Assembly (NCBI GenBank): GCA_947492235.1
Contig: CANLLZ010000001.1
Span: 1,178,001 to 1,242,000 of the forward strand
Length of the DNA: 64,000 bases
Source: an uncultured Altererythrobacter sp.
GTDB taxonomy: Bacteria > Pseudomonadota > Alphaproteobacteria > Sphingomonadales > Sphingomonadaceae
Reading direction: 5' to 3'
Shown: positions 1-9,916 of the stretch, piece after piece
Layout: every line of letters begins with the position of its first letter
Numbering within the stretch: the stretch's first letter is position 1
Made by a program: the position numbers and the translations under genes
The notes under the pieces: model-generated
Told to the model about the DNA's origin: nothing
What the model saw: the letters and a program-made list of their open reading frames with translations, nothing else
The model's database searches: none

Positions 1-1
1 G

Positions 2-1318
2 GATGCCGCAATCACGGCCATGACCGACAGGCTCAATACGCTGGATGAAAACCTGAACCAGCGCCGTGCCCGGCAGGATGCCGCCGCTGCGGCTATGCGT
101 GAAGCTGCCGAGGCAAGTATTGCCCAGATCGAAGCGCTGGCTGCCCGGTCCGAAGAATTGGCGGCGCGGGCGGAGGGCGCGCACGAACGCCTCGAAGCCA
201 GCGGTACCGCTGTCGCCGCCCGGCTCGCCAATGCGCGCGAGGATGCGGACAATCTGGCTCCGGCAATCGAGGACCTGACCGAGGGAAGCGTGCGCCTGCT
301 CGAACTCATTCAGGCAGGATCGGAGCACAGCCGTGAGATTCTCCCAACGTCTCTGGAAGAAGCCGAACGCCGCCTTGTCGCCACGCACGAAGCGGGTGAA
401 GCACTGCAGGCGCTGCTCGACAGCACTGGCGAGCGGTCCCGCAGCATTTCCGATTACGTGCTTGCCGCACGCGAGGAAACCGACAAGGTCGACGCCAATC
501 TGACATCGCTGGACCAGCGACTGGGCGCAATGCGCGGCAACTTTACGCGCGAGCTGGAGGCCTTGCGCGAAACACTGGCCGATCTGGAAAAAGATGGCGA
601 TGCGGCCGGCGAACGCACAGCAACGGCCCTGCGCACTGCAATCAGCGAGCTCGACACAAAGGCGCGCGATGCGCTCTCGCTGGCGGACACCGAAAGCGAG
701 AGACGCCTCGACCTTATCACCAACCGGATTGGCAAGAAAACCGCGCAGGCCATCGACACAGCGATCAGCGACCAATCGAGCCGAAGCATCGCGGCGCTGG
801 ACCAAGCCTCTGCCAAGGCTGCCGAAACAGCGCGGCAGGCGGCGATCCAGCTGCGCGACCAGCTCTCCATGGTGAACGAGCTTGCCGGCAATCTGGAGAA
901 CCGCGTTGCGCTGGCGCGCGAGCGTGCGGAAGAGCAGGTCGATAATGACTTCGCGCGGCGCGTTGCGTTGATCACCGAAGCGCTCAATTCGAACTCGATC
1001 GATATTGCCAAGGCCCTGTCGACCGATGTGACCGATATGGCGTGGGCATCCTATCTGCGCGGGGATCGGGGCATCTTCACCCGCCGTGCCGTCAATCTGG
1101 TGGGCAATACCGAAGCCCGCGATGTGGCCGAATTGTACGACAGCGATCCCGATTTTCAGGATCACGTCAGCCGCTACATCCACGACTTCGAGGCAATGCT
1201 GCGCACGATGCTGTCCACCCGCGACGGCAATGCGCTGGGCGTCACCCTGCTCAGTTCGGATATGGGCAAGCTCTACGTGGTGCTCGCGCAGGCCATCGAG
1301 CGGCTGCGCGAGGATTAA
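2..1318 (+). CDS. Long coiled-coil protein, 5'-truncated
   Basis: The reading frame is open from base 2, so the gene almost certainly begins upstream; the ATG at 20 is only the first Met in the window. About 330 residues are a continuous Ala/Glu/Arg-rich heptad pattern, which is a coiled coil without membrane segments in the visible part. The last ~95 residues differ: a compact segment containing DMAWASYLRGDRGIFTRR and SRYIHDFEAMLRTML looks like a conserved folded module. I have a faint recollection of a similar C-terminus in alphaproteobacterial polarity/scaffold proteins such as TipN, but this is unverified. The stop codon overlaps the stop of the convergent DUF1467 gene by 4 bp. A structural or scaffold role is inferred; no enzymatic motif is visible. 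Confidence 0.7.
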   Translation, partial: DAAITAMTDRLNTLDENLNQRRARQDAAAAAMREAAEASIAQIEALAARSEELAARAEGAHERLEASGTAVAARLANAREDADNLAPAIEDLTEGSVRLLELIQAGSEHSREILPTSLEEAERRLVATHEAGEALQALLDSTGERSRSISDYVLAAREETDKVDANLTSLDQRLGAMRGNFTRELEALRETLADLEKDGDAAGERTATALRTAISELDTKARDALSLADTESERRLDLITNRIGKKTAQAIDTAISDQSSRSIAALDQASAKAAETARQAAIQLRDQLSMVNELAGNLENRVALARERAEEQVDNDFARRVALITEALNSNSIDIAKALSTDVTDMAWASYLRGDRGIFTRRAVNLVGNTEARDVAELYDSDPDFQDHVSRYIHDFEAMLRTMLSTRDGNALGVTLLSSDMGKLYVVLAQAIERLRED

Positions 1319-1614
1319 CTCGCTGGCTCGTCCTCGAGCACCAGATGCCCCGGCCGTTCGAAGATATCGAACACTTCAACGCCGACCCAGCCATTGACGT
1401 AATTGAGCACCCACAGCGCCGTGAGAACGGCTGAAAGAATGGTTGCTCTGAGGACAATCTTCCCCGGGCGGAAATTGGCCGGTGCACTCTCGGCCTGACC
1501 CGGCACGTTCTCCAGCCCCAACTCTTCGGACGTTTTCACGCCGAAAGGCAGCATGATGAAGGCGCACATCACCCAGAACAGGAAATAGATCGCCAATATC
1601 GAGGTGATCGCCAT
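1315..1614 (-). CDS. DUF1467 family membrane protein
   Basis: A 99-residue protein with two hydrophobic helices (about residues 4-24 and 55-75) separated by a polar loop with the sequence GVKTSEELG, a pattern I associate with the DUF1467 family of alphaproteobacteria. It is the last gene of the nuo-birA-coaX-rnj transcription unit and starts 5 bp after the rnj stop, so co-transcription is likely. The stop codon overlaps the convergent coiled-coil gene. Its function is unknown; location is inner membrane. Its conserved placement downstream of complex I genes hints at an envelope or respiratory link, but this is inference. Confidence 0.85.
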   Translation of the reverse strand: MAITSILAIYFLFWVMCAFIMLPFGVKTSEELGLENVPGQAESAPANFRPGKIVLRATILSAVLTALWVLNYVNGWVGVEVFDIFERPGHLVLEDEPAS

Positions 1615-1619
1615 CGTGC

Positions 1620-3269
1620 CTATCCTGCGAGATCGATCACACGGACCTGCGGTTTCTTGCCTGACCAGCGAGTCGCCGCCCGCCTTGCGGCAAGCCGGGC
1701 GGTCTCGAGCCGGTCGGTGGCTGGTCCGCGTTTCTTCTTGCCTGCCGCGCCGAGTGCTTTCACAACATCGGCCTCGGCCTCAGCGATGAAGTCATCATGA
1801 TCCTCGTCCAGAGGCAAGCCAACGCTCTCGATTGTGACCTTGTTGCCCGGCCCCAGAATAACCACGACCACGCCATTATGCGCCAGCCTGCGCCGCATCA
1901 CGATGCTCTCGCCATCGGCGGGCACGATGATGTCGCCATCCAGCACCAGACGCCCCGCCTCGATCTGCGCGATGACGCCCGGCGTGCCCGGTGCGAGGCG
2001 GACGATATCACCGTTCTTCTGGAAGACAGCCTTGGGAATACCAGCTGCTATCCCGACGCGGGCTTGCTCCTGCATATGCTTGATCTCGCCATGCACAGGC
2101 ACAAGGATTTCCGGCTGAAGCCACTCATACAGCGCTTCCAGTTCCGGGCGCCCAGGATGGCCGGAAACGTGGATCATGCTCTGACGGTCGGTGACCATCA
2201 CGATCCCGCGCTCGGCCAGCTTGTTCTGCACTTTGCCAATGCTCAGCTCGTTGCCGGGGATCTGACGGCTGGAGAACAGCACCACGTCGCCGCTGGTCAG
2301 TTTCAGCGGATGATTGTCCTCCGCCACCCGGCTGAGAGCGGCGCGCGGTTCGCCCTGCCCGCCGGTTGCCATGATCAACACCTTGCCGCGCGGCAGGCCC
2401 ATGGCGGTGTCCCAGTCGACCGTCTTGGGGAAGTCCGCCAGATAGCCATTATCCTGCGCCACCTCGATCATCCGGTCGAGCGAGCGCCCGGCCACCGCGA
2501 GTTCGCGCCCAGTGGCCTTGGCGACCTCACCCAGCGTTTGCAGGCGCGCGACATTGGAGGCGAAGGTGGTGACCATCACGCGGCGGCCGTCCCACTTCTT
2601 CACCTCTTCCATCAGGCCGGCATAGACCGCCCCTTCCGAGCCGCTGGGCTCCGGATTGAAGACATTGGTCGAGTCGCACACCACCGCCAGCACGCCCTCG
2701 TCGCCGATTTCGCGCAGCTCTTCTTCGGTGGTCGGCTCCCCGATGATCGGGTCCTCGTCCAGCTTCCAGTCGCCGGTGTGGAACACCCTTCCGTAAGGCG
2801 TGTCGATGACCAGCGCGTTGCCCTCCGCAATCGAGTGGGCGAGCGGAATATAGGTGACTTCGAACGGGCCGATTTCGATATGCCCGTGATCTTCTTCGAT
2901 GATCCGGACTTCGACCTCGTCCAGCAGATTGGCCTCTTGCAGCTTGCGCCGGATCAGCTCTGCGGTGAACGGCGTAGCATACAGCGGCACACCCAGATCG
3001 GCGGCGAAGTAGGGTATTGCCCCGATGTGGTCTTCATGCGCGTGCGTCAGCACGATGCCGAGGAGATCTTCGGACCGTTCCTCGATAAAATCGATATCGG
3101 CGAACAGCAGTTCGGTGCCGGGATATTCGTTCGCGCCGAAGCTCATCCCCAGATCGACCATCATCCATTTGCCATCGCAGCCATACAGATTGACGTTCAT
3201 GCCAATCTCGCCCGACCCGCCTAGCGCAAGAAACAGCAGCTCGTTTTCCGGCTGGTAATTCTTCTTCAC
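1620..3269 (-). CDS. rnj: Ribonuclease J (metallo-beta-lactamase/beta-CASP RNase)
   Basis: A 549-residue protein, the usual length for RNase J. The metallo-beta-lactamase signature HAHEDH is at residues 76-81, with [18 protein letters not shown] further on supplying more metal ligands. The beta-CASP part holds [13 protein letters not shown] and SSRQIPGNE, and [10 protein letters not shown] carries the late His of the family. RNase J is an endo/5'-3' exoribonuclease for mRNA turnover and rRNA 5' maturation. The start codon overlaps the coaX stop by 4 bp (ATGA), so translation is probably coupled. RNase E is also encoded in this window, so the organism has both decay systems, as many alphaproteobacteria do. 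Confidence 0.96.
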   Translation of the reverse strand: MKKNYQPENELLFLALGGSGEIGMNVNLYGCDGKWMMVDLGMSFGANEYPGTELLFADIDFIEERSEDLLGIVLTHAHEDHIGAIPYFAADLGVPLYATPFTAELIRRKLQEANLLDEVEVRIIEEDHGHIEIGPFEVTYIPLAHSIAEGNALVIDTPYGRVFHTGDWKLDEDPIIGEPTTEEELREIGDEGVLAVVCDSTNVFNPEPSGSEGAVYAGLMEEVKKWDGRRVMVTTFASNVARLQTLGEVAKATGRELAVAGRSLDRMIEVAQDNGYLADFPKTVDWDTAMGLPRGKVLIMATGGQGEPRAALSRVAEDNHPLKLTSGDVVLFSSRQIPGNELSIGKVQNKLAERGIVMVTDRQSMIHVSGHPGRPELEALYEWLQPEILVPVHGEIKHMQEQARVGIAAGIPKAVFQKNGDIVRLAPGTPGVIAQIEAGRLVLDGDIIVPADGESIVMRRRLAHNGVVVVILGPGNKVTIESVGLPLDEDHDDFIAEAEADVVKALGAAGKKKRGPATDRLETARLAARRAATRWSGKKPQVRVIDLAG

Positions 3270-4042
3270 GAGGTCACCCGGTCGGCCAGCAGCTTAAGCC
3301 CGCGAATGGTCAGATCAGCGTCCACCACATCGAATATATTGGTGTGATTATCGAACAAAACAGCCAGACCGCCGGTCGCAACAACCTTTGTCGGCCGCCC
3401 GATTTCAGAGCGCATGCGTTCTATCAAGCCTTCCATCATCGCTACGTAACCCCAGAAGATGCCAATCAGCATCTGATCCTCGGTATTACGACCGATAACG
3501 CTGCGCCCTTCGGGTGCACGGATGGCGATGCGCGGCAATTTGGCGGTTTTGCCAACCAGCGCATCGAGTGAAAGATTGATCCCGGGCGTGATAATTCCGC
3601 CCTTGTAAGTGCCGTTGTAATCCAGCGCTTCGAACTTGGTCGCGGTGCCGAAATCGACCACGACCTTGTCGCCCTCTACCAGATCATGCGCAGCAATACA
3701 GTTCAATGCGCGGTCCGCCCCCAGCGAACTGGGCTGGTCGACATCGATGGCAAAGCCCCACTCGGCTGCGCCCCGTCCGGCAATCAGCGGGGTGATGCCG
3801 AAATACTTTTCCGCAAGGACTGAAAGGTTGTGGTCCGCGCGCGGGACGACGGAGCCGACAATGATCCGCTTGATCTGATCGCGTTCGATATTCTCGATCG
3901 AAAGCAACTGCAGCAGCCATACGGCATATTCGTCGCCGGTGCGGCGCGGGTCCGTGGCGATGCGCCAGCGCGCGCGCACGTCGTCGCCATCGAAGACGGC
4001 AAAGACAAGATTGGTGTTCCCGACATCGACAGCGAGCAGCAT
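3266..4042 (-). CDS. coaX: Type III pantothenate kinase
   Basis: A 258-residue protein of the ASKHA fold that phosphorylates pantothenate in the first step of CoA synthesis. The N-terminus [20 protein letters not shown] is the phosphate-1 motif. SLGADRALN and [14 protein letters not shown] are the two further family motifs, and [15 protein letters not shown] completes the type III signature. The length is typical. It lies 3 bp after the birA stop and overlaps rnj by 4 bp. The birA-coaX-rnj order downstream of nuoN is common in alphaproteobacteria. Confidence 0.97.
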   Translation of the reverse strand: MLLAVDVGNTNLVFAVFDGDDVRARWRIATDPRRTGDEYAVWLLQLLSIENIERDQIKRIIVGSVVPRADHNLSVLAEKYFGITPLIAGRGAAEWGFAIDVDQPSSLGADRALNCIAAHDLVEGDKVVVDFGTATKFEALDYNGTYKGGIITPGINLSLDALVGKTAKLPRIAIRAPEGRSVIGRNTEDQMLIGIFWGYVAMMEGLIERMRSEIGRPTKVVATGGLAVLFDNHTNIFDVVDADLTIRGLKLLADRVTS

Positions 4043-4045
4043 GGA

Positions 4046-4786
4046 TCAGGTCTCCTTGGCGTGCAGGACATCGCCGGCATGGATTGTACGCACCGTGCCA
4101 CCGGCCAGAGCGATTTGCAGCGCGCCCTCGGCATCGAGGCCTTTGAACGCACCTTCGCAGATCGTGCCATCCGGCTCGTGCACGCTGAGCGGTGTGCCTA
4201 CCGCATGGGCCGCAGCGCACCATCGGCGCAATATGGGTTCTAGCCCGTACCTGCGCCAGCGCTCCAGTTCCTTGTCGAGCGAAATGGCAAGATCGCGGGC
4301 AAACAGATCGCGGCTGGGTGCGGGACCGAGCGTGGTGAGGGCAATCGTCTCGCGGCCCGGCACATCGGGAGCTTTCGCCAGATTGACGCCGAAACCGAGC
4401 ACAACGGCATCGCCTTCGCGTTCCAGCAAGATTCCGGCCAGCTTTGCGCCGCCGAGTAACAAGTCGTTCGGCCATTTGAGGGAAACCGCCGATGGATCGG
4501 AACACATCGGCGTCACCGCTTCATACAGGGCCAGACCGGCGAGCAGCGCCAGTGTATGCGCAGGGGGATCATTCGGGCCGGGGCGCACCACGGTGCTGCC
4601 CATGAAATTGCCCGCACCATCGAACCAGTCGCGGCCCTGGCGGCCCCGCCCCGCCGTCTGACGGTCGGTTACCAGCCACTCGCCTTCGGGAACGCGCTCG
4701 CCCGATCTCAGGGCGTCCAGCAGGTCGGCATTGGTAGACCCTGTCTCGGCCGCAATGCGGATCGATCGAGCCTTTCCCTCAGCCAA
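4046..4786 (-). CDS. birA: Biotin--[acetyl-CoA-carboxylase] ligase, monofunctional
   Basis: A 246-residue enzyme that makes biotinyl-AMP and transfers biotin to the carboxyl carrier protein of acetyl-CoA carboxylase. Visible motifs are ETGSTNADLL, the biotin/ATP loop TAGRGRQGRDWFDGAGN, and WPNDLLLGGAKLAGILLE. A short C-terminal SH3-like domain follows. The N-terminal winged-helix repressor domain of E. coli BirA is absent, so it should not act as a transcriptional repressor. The start overlaps the 3' end of nuoN by 8 bp. Confidence 0.95.
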   Translation of the reverse strand: MAEGKARSIRIAAETGSTNADLLDALRSGERVPEGEWLVTDRQTAGRGRQGRDWFDGAGNFMGSTVVRPGPNDPPAHTLALLAGLALYEAVTPMCSDPSAVSLKWPNDLLLGGAKLAGILLEREGDAVVLGFGVNLAKAPDVPGRETIALTTLGPAPSRDLFARDLAISLDKELERWRRYGLEPILRRWCAAAHAVGTPLSVHEPDGTICEGAFKGLDAEGALQIALAGGTVRTIHAGDVLHAKET

Positions 4787-6239
4787 GGAAGAGGGACGCC
4801 GCCGCTGTGTCGGCTTGATTGGTCAGCCAGTTGGTCAGGATGTAGGCTAGCGGACTGACGAGGATGGCGGAGCCGATCAGGATCACCCAGCTTACGCTAT
4901 CTGCTTCGCCGGTCGCGCGGTCCGCAGGTTCATCGAAGAACATCACCTTGACGAACTTGATGTAGTAAAACGCCCCGATCACGCTCGCCGCGATACCGAT
5001 GGCGGCCAGCAGAACGAGATCGGCCTGCACGGCCGCTTGGAACACCACAAACTTGCCGTAGAAACCGAACAACGGCGGGATACCGGCAAGGCTGAACATC
5101 AGGATCAGCAGGCACCACGCCATCAATGGGCGCGTGGTCGAAAGGCCGGCAATATCATCGAAGGTTTCCAGCTGCTCGCCATGCCCGTTGCGCAGCATCA
5201 GCACCGCAACGAAGCTGCCGAGCGACATGACGACGTAAATGGCCAGATAGACCATCATCGCGGAAAGGCCCTGCACCGTCGCAGCGGCCAGACCGATCAT
5301 GATAAAGCCGACATTGTTGATCGAGGAATAGGCCAGCAGGCGCTTCAGATTGTTCTGTCCGATTGCCCCCAACGCACCGACGACAATCGAAGCCAGCGCG
5401 GCGAAAATGACGACCTGCCGCCAGGCAAAAACCTGATCGCCAAACGCATCGAGCGAGACGCGCGCAAGAAGCGCGATAGCCGCAACCTTGGGCGCGGTGG
5501 CGAAGAAGGTCGTAACCGGTGTCGGCGCGCCTTCATACACGTCCGGCGTCCACATATGGAACGGCACAGCGCTGATCTTGAAAGCGAGGCCGACCAGCAT
5601 GAAGATCACGCCGAACAGAGCGCCGGTCGACATGTCGCCGGAAATGGCCGCGGCGATGCCGTCAAACGAGGTCGTCCCGGTGAAGCCGTAGATCAGGCTC
5701 ATCCCGTAGAGCAGGATGCCCGAAGCCAGTGCGCCGAGGATGAAATATTTCAGACCCGCTTCCGCCGAGCGCTGGTCATCGCGCAGGAAGCTGGCGAGCA
5801 CGTAGGCGGCCAGCGAATTGAGCTCCAGCCCCATATAGAGTGCGACCAGATCGGTGGCCGACACCATCAGCCCCATGCCCATTACCGCGAGCAGGACCAG
5901 AATGGCGTACTCTCCGCGCAGGGCGAAGAACCGGCTGAGGAAAGACGGCGCTACAGCGAGACAGGCAATTCCCGCCAGATAGATCAGCACCTTCGCAAAG
6001 GCGGCAAAGGCATCGGCCGAGAACTGGGTACCGAATGCGTCCGCTCCGGCCCCGGCGACGCCTGCGGTGACCGTAGGCACGACGAAGAAAAGCGCCGCGC
6101 CCAATGCGGTCGCCGCGCCAATAAACACGGCGCGCGCCGAACCCTTGCCGCCATAGGCAACAACGAGCAGCAACAGCAGGCTGGCACCGCCAATGATAAG
6201 CTCGGGCATCATCAGCCCCATGGAGCGTGCGATATCCAT
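4779..6239 (-). CDS. nuoN: NADH-quinone oxidoreductase subunit N
   Basis: A 486-residue polytopic inner-membrane protein with about 14 hydrophobic helices, one of the three antiporter-like proton-pumping subunits of complex I. The charged lysines typical of the channel lie in segments such as EAGLKYFILGALASGILLYG and AFKISAVPFHMWTPDVYEG, the latter being the hallmark motif of the NuoL/M/N family. The start overlaps the nuoM stop by one base. It is the last canonical nuo gene and is followed without a gap by birA. Confidence 0.97.
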   Translation of the reverse strand: MDIARSMGLMMPELIIGGASLLLLLVVAYGGKGSARAVFIGAATALGAALFFVVPTVTAGVAGAGADAFGTQFSADAFAAFAKVLIYLAGIACLAVAPSFLSRFFALRGEYAILVLLAVMGMGLMVSATDLVALYMGLELNSLAAYVLASFLRDDQRSAEAGLKYFILGALASGILLYGMSLIYGFTGTTSFDGIAAAISGDMSTGALFGVIFMLVGLAFKISAVPFHMWTPDVYEGAPTPVTTFFATAPKVAAIALLARVSLDAFGDQVFAWRQVVIFAALASIVVGALGAIGQNNLKRLLAYSSINNVGFIMIGLAAATVQGLSAMMVYLAIYVVMSLGSFVAVLMLRNGHGEQLETFDDIAGLSTTRPLMAWCLLILMFSLAGIPPLFGFYGKFVVFQAAVQADLVLLAAIGIAASVIGAFYYIKFVKVMFFDEPADRATGEADSVSWVILIGSAILVSPLAYILTNWLTNQADTAAASLFLG

Positions 6240-7786
6240 CAGTGCGCCCCCTCTGCCGAATGCTCGCCGGACATATGGTTCGCCTCATGCTCGCGCGGGG
6301 TGCCTGCCGTCAGATTAGCATCGCCCTGCGGCGCGGCGCGGGCCACGCGGGCCTCCAGCGCGGCAATGTCGCTGCGCATCGGGGCGAGGAAGCTTTCGGG
6401 ATAAACACCCATCCACAGTACCGCTGCCGCAATCGGGGCGAGCATCGCCCACTCGCGCGCATTCATATCACGCATCGCGGCGGCATCTTCATTTACCTGC
6501 GGCCCGAAAACGACCCGGCGATAGAGGTAGAGCATGTATCCGGCACCCAGAATGATGCCGGTCGTCAGGATCAAAGTCACGTCGCTGGAAATCTCGTAAA
6601 CACCGGCCAGGCTCAGGAACTCGGCCACAAAGCCGCTGGTCCCCGGCAGGCCGATACTGGCCATGGTGAACAGCAGGAAGAAAATCGCATATTTCGGCAT
6701 GTTGATCGCGAGGCCGCCATAGCGCGCGATCTCGCGGGTATGCAGCCGGTCGTAGATAATGCCCACGCACAGGAACAGCGCGCCCGACACCAGCCCGTGG
6801 CTGAGCATCATGATCATCGCGCCTTCCAGCCCCTGCACGTTGAAAGCAAACAGGCCCGCCGTCACAATCGCCATATGGGCGACCGAGGAGTAGGCGATCA
6901 GCTTCTTCATATCTTCCTGAACCAGCGCCACCAGCGAGGCGTAGACCACCGCGATGCAGGACAGGATCATCACCAGCCACACAAACTGCGCGCTGGCTTC
7001 GGGGAACATCGGCAGGCTGAACCGGATGAAGCCATATCCGCCCAGCTTCAGCAGCACACCGGCCAGAATGACCGAGCCTGCCGTGGGCGCCTGAACGTGC
7101 GCTGCGGGCAGCCATGTGTGGAACGGGAACATCGGCATCTTCACGGCAAAGCTGGCGAAGAAGGCGAGCCACAGCCATGTCTGCGCGCCGGCCGGGAAGT
7201 CATATTGCATCAGCGTCGGGATGTCCGATGTGCCCGCAGTGTTCACCATCCAGAACATCGCGATCAGCATCAGGACAGAGCCGATCAGCGTGTAGAGGAA
7301 GAATTTGAAGCTGGCGTAGATCCGGTCCGCCCCGCCCCAGATACCGATGATCAGATACATCGGGATCAGACCGGCTTCGAAGAATATGTAGAACAGGAAC
7401 AGATCCTGCGCCGCGAACACGCCGATCATCAGCGTTTCCATGATTAGGAACGACGCCATGTACTCGCCGACGCGTTTGCCGATCGCCTCCCAGCTGGCCA
7501 GAATGCAGATCGGCATCAGGAACACGCTGAGCACGATCAGCATCAGGGCAATGCCATCAATGCCGAGCGCATATTGGAAGCCCGCAAACAGGTCTGCCCG
7601 TTCTGTAAACTGCCACTGCGGTCCGCCAATCTCGTATCCCGCCCACAGCGCGATGCCGAGGCCGAAATTGATCAGCGTGGCGAACAGCGCGACCATCCGC
7701 GCCTCGCTCGCCGCAAGAAAGAAACACGCCAACGCGCCGACCAGCGGCACCAGCAACATCACGGTAAGGATCGGAAAGCCGTCCAT
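6239..7786 (-). CDS. nuoM: NADH-quinone oxidoreductase subunit M
   Basis: A 515-residue antiporter-like subunit of complex I. The longer open frame extends 39 residues further upstream, but that part is arginine-rich and overlaps nuoL out of frame. The ATG at 7786 (MDGFPILTVMLLVPLVG) shares one base with the nuoL stop and gives the normal NuoM N-terminus. Family motifs include FFEAGLIPMYLIIGIWGG, MPMFPFHTWLPAAHVQAP and GSVILAGVLLKLGGYG. About 14 transmembrane helices are expected. The pumping lysine and glutamate residues are visible in helices around YASFKFFLYTLIGS. Confidence 0.97.
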   Translation of the reverse strand: MDGFPILTVMLLVPLVGALACFFLAASEARMVALFATLINFGLGIALWAGYEIGGPQWQFTERADLFAGFQYALGIDGIALMLIVLSVFLMPICILASWEAIGKRVGEYMASFLIMETLMIGVFAAQDLFLFYIFFEAGLIPMYLIIGIWGGADRIYASFKFFLYTLIGSVLMLIAMFWMVNTAGTSDIPTLMQYDFPAGAQTWLWLAFFASFAVKMPMFPFHTWLPAAHVQAPTAGSVILAGVLLKLGGYGFIRFSLPMFPEASAQFVWLVMILSCIAVVYASLVALVQEDMKKLIAYSSVAHMAIVTAGLFAFNVQGLEGAMIMMLSHGLVSGALFLCVGIIYDRLHTREIARYGGLAINMPKYAIFFLLFTMASIGLPGTSGFVAEFLSLAGVYEISSDVTLILTTGIILGAGYMLYLYRRVVFGPQVNEDAAAMRDMNAREWAMLAPIAAAVLWMGVYPESFLAPMRSDIAALEARVARAAPQGDANLTAGTPREHEANHMSGEHSAEGAH

Positions 7787-9795
7787 CACATCAAAACCCA
7801 GGTAATGGCGGCGACGAGGCCGAGGAGCATGACCAGCGCGTAGCTGGTAAGATAACCGGACTGGAACCGCTTGGCCCCGGCCGAACCCTGACGCACCAGC
7901 CATGCGGCTCCGTCCGGTCCGAACCGGTCAATCGTGCCGATATCAATCAGCTTCCAGAACCAGCGTCCGACGATGAAAGACGGCTTCACGAACAGGATGT
8001 TGTAGAGCTCGTCGAAATACCATTTGTTGTAGAGGAACCGGTAGATTGGGCCCAACTGCTCCGCGGTCTTCGCCGGGATTGAGGTGTCCTTGATATAAGC
8101 GAGCCATGCGATGGCGAGGCCAAGGATCATCGAGACCGTTGCGGTCAGCTTCACCCAAAGCGGCACCGCGTGCAGCGCGTGGATCAGGTTCTCGTTGAAA
8201 TAGATCGAGCCGCCCCAAAACGCGCCGTTCACAGCTTCGCTCGACCCGTCGACGAAGGGATATTTGAAAGCATAGCCTGCGAAGATCGCGCCAACGCTCA
8301 GCACCAGCAGCGGCACAAGCATGACCCACGGGCTTTCATGCGGAGCATATCCGCCGGTGGTGTCTTCGCCCGCTTCTTCGGGTGTCTTGTGCACCGTATG
8401 CTGGATGTGCTCGCTCTCGATCCAGCGCGGCTTGCCCCAGAAGGTCAGGAACATCAGACGCCAGCTGTAGAAGCTGGTGAGCAGCGCGGCGAAGGCTCCG
8501 GCCCAGAAGGCGAAATTGCCGACCTCCGTACCGCGCGCAAACGCAGCCTCCAGAATGGCGTCTTTGGAATAGAACCCGGCAAAGCCGAAGAAGCCGAGCA
8601 CACCCACACCGGTAATCGCCAGCGTCCCGGCCATCATCGCCCAGAAGGTGATCGGGATTTTCTTACGCAGGCCGCCATAATAGCGCATGTCCTGCTCGTG
8701 ATGCATCGAGTGGATCACCGAGCCCGCGCCGAGGAACAGCAGCGCCTTGAAGAAAGCGTGCGTGAACAGGTGGAACATCGCCACGCCGTATGCGCCGACG
8801 CCTGCGGCAAAGAACATGTAGCCCAGCTGCGAACAGGTGGAATAGGCAATGACGCGCTTGATATCCCACTGCGTCGTGCCGACCGTAGCGGCGAACAGGC
8901 AGGTCATCGCGCCGATAAAGGTCACGATGGCCAGCGCCGTGGGCGCGGTTTCGAACATGGGTGACAGGCGGCAGACCATGAACACGCCTGCGGTCACCAT
9001 GGTCGCGGCGTGGATCAGTGCGGAGACCGGCGTGGGCCCCTCCATCGCGTCGGGCAGCCAGGTGTGCAGGCCCAGCTGTGCCGATTTGCCCATCGCGCCG
9101 ATGAACAGCAGGATGCACAGGATATCCATCGTGTAGAACTGGAAGCCGATAAAGGTGATGCTGCTGCCGCTCATCGCAGGGGCAGCGGCCAGAATCTCGG
9201 GGATCGAAGTCGTGCCGAACACCAGGAACGTGCCGAAGATACCCAGCATAAAACCAAGGTCGCCCACGCGGTTGACCACAAATGCCTTGATCGCGGCGGC
9301 ATTGGCGCTTGGCTTCTTGAACCAGAATCCGATCAGCAGGTAGGACGCGAGGCCCACCCCTTCCCAACCGAAGAACATCTGGACGAGGTTGTCCGCCGTC
9401 ACCAGCATCAGCATGGCGAAGGTGAACAGCGACAGATAGGCGAAGAAACGCGGCTGGTCCGGATCTTCGTCCATGTAGCCCCAGCTATACAGGTGGACGA
9501 GCGCGGAAACGCTGGTGATCACCACCAGCATCACCGCCGTCAGCGCATCGACGCGCAAGGCCCAGTCGAAGCTCAGATCGCCCGATTGCACCCATTGCAG
9601 CACCGGCACGACATCGGCCTGCATGGTGCCCGCAATAAAGCCGAGGAAGATCGGCCAGCTGAGCGCAGCGGACACGAATAGCGACCCGGTCGTGATCGTT
9701 TTCACAACCGTGTTGCCAAGTGCGCGATTGCCCAGCCCGCCGATAATGGCGGCCAGCAAGGGCAGGAAAACAATGATCAGGATTTGAGAGTTCAC
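7786..9795 (-). CDS. nuoL: NADH-quinone oxidoreductase subunit L
   Basis: A 669-residue protein, the largest antiporter-like subunit of complex I, with about 16 membrane helices. Motifs include FFGWEGVGLASYLLIGFW, KSAQLGLHTWLPDAMEGPTP and the VIAYSTCSQLGYM helix. The C-terminal third should hold the long lateral amphipathic helix that runs along the membrane arm, followed by a final helix (SYALVMLLGLVAAITWVLM). It is preceded by a 120-bp gap after nuoK that contains a REP-type doublet, the only sizeable gap within nuo. Confidence 0.97.
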   Translation of the reverse strand: MNSQILIIVFLPLLAAIIGGLGNRALGNTVVKTITTGSLFVSAALSWPIFLGFIAGTMQADVVPVLQWVQSGDLSFDWALRVDALTAVMLVVITSVSALVHLYSWGYMDEDPDQPRFFAYLSLFTFAMLMLVTADNLVQMFFGWEGVGLASYLLIGFWFKKPSANAAAIKAFVVNRVGDLGFMLGIFGTFLVFGTTSIPEILAAAPAMSGSSITFIGFQFYTMDILCILLFIGAMGKSAQLGLHTWLPDAMEGPTPVSALIHAATMVTAGVFMVCRLSPMFETAPTALAIVTFIGAMTCLFAATVGTTQWDIKRVIAYSTCSQLGYMFFAAGVGAYGVAMFHLFTHAFFKALLFLGAGSVIHSMHHEQDMRYYGGLRKKIPITFWAMMAGTLAITGVGVLGFFGFAGFYSKDAILEAAFARGTEVGNFAFWAGAFAALLTSFYSWRLMFLTFWGKPRWIESEHIQHTVHKTPEEAGEDTTGGYAPHESPWVMLVPLLVLSVGAIFAGYAFKYPFVDGSSEAVNGAFWGGSIYFNENLIHALHAVPLWVKLTATVSMILGLAIAWLAYIKDTSIPAKTAEQLGPIYRFLYNKWYFDELYNILFVKPSFIVGRWFWKLIDIGTIDRFGPDGAAWLVRQGSAGAKRFQSGYLTSYALVMLLGLVAAITWVLM

Positions 9796-9804
9796 TCAAA
9801 AATT

Positions 9805-9896
9805 CCGTTCGTGCTGAGCTTGTCGAAGCACTGCTTTTTCTTCGCGTGCTCAGGTGAAAATGGAGGGCGGCCCTTCGACAGGCTCAGGGCGAACGG
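9805..9896. repeat. REP-type inverted doublet between nuoK and nuoL
   Basis: Two 27-bp arms, 9805-9831 and 9870-9896, are inverted relative to each other and agree at 22 of 27 positions. Each arm is itself a hairpin with a 5-bp stem around an 11-base core. Read in the same orientation, one arm has stem GTGCT/AGCAC and the other GCCCT/AGGGC, while the core TCGACARGCTC and the flank GAACGG are the same. The differences are therefore compensatory and keep both stems paired. This architecture is that of a REP/REPIN element mobilised by a RAYT (IS200-like) transposase. It lies inside the nuo transcript and could form a processing site or attenuator. Confidence 0.85.
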
Positions 9897-9916
9897 GGTT
9901 TGAGAATTGGTCATCA

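Noticed and set aside
1797-3224. 475-codon + strand frame opposite RNase J
   Set aside because: The composition is typical of an antisense shadow (many His, Asp, Arg), with no recognisable domain.
5037-6404. 455-codon + strand frame opposite nuoN/nuoM
   Set aside because: Shadow of the nuo genes; rich in His, Gln, Arg, with no motifs and no ribosome-binding site context.
7787-7903. 39-residue N-terminal extension of NuoM
   Set aside because: Arg/His-rich, overlaps nuoL in another frame, and the ATG sharing a base with the nuoL stop gives the family-typical start.
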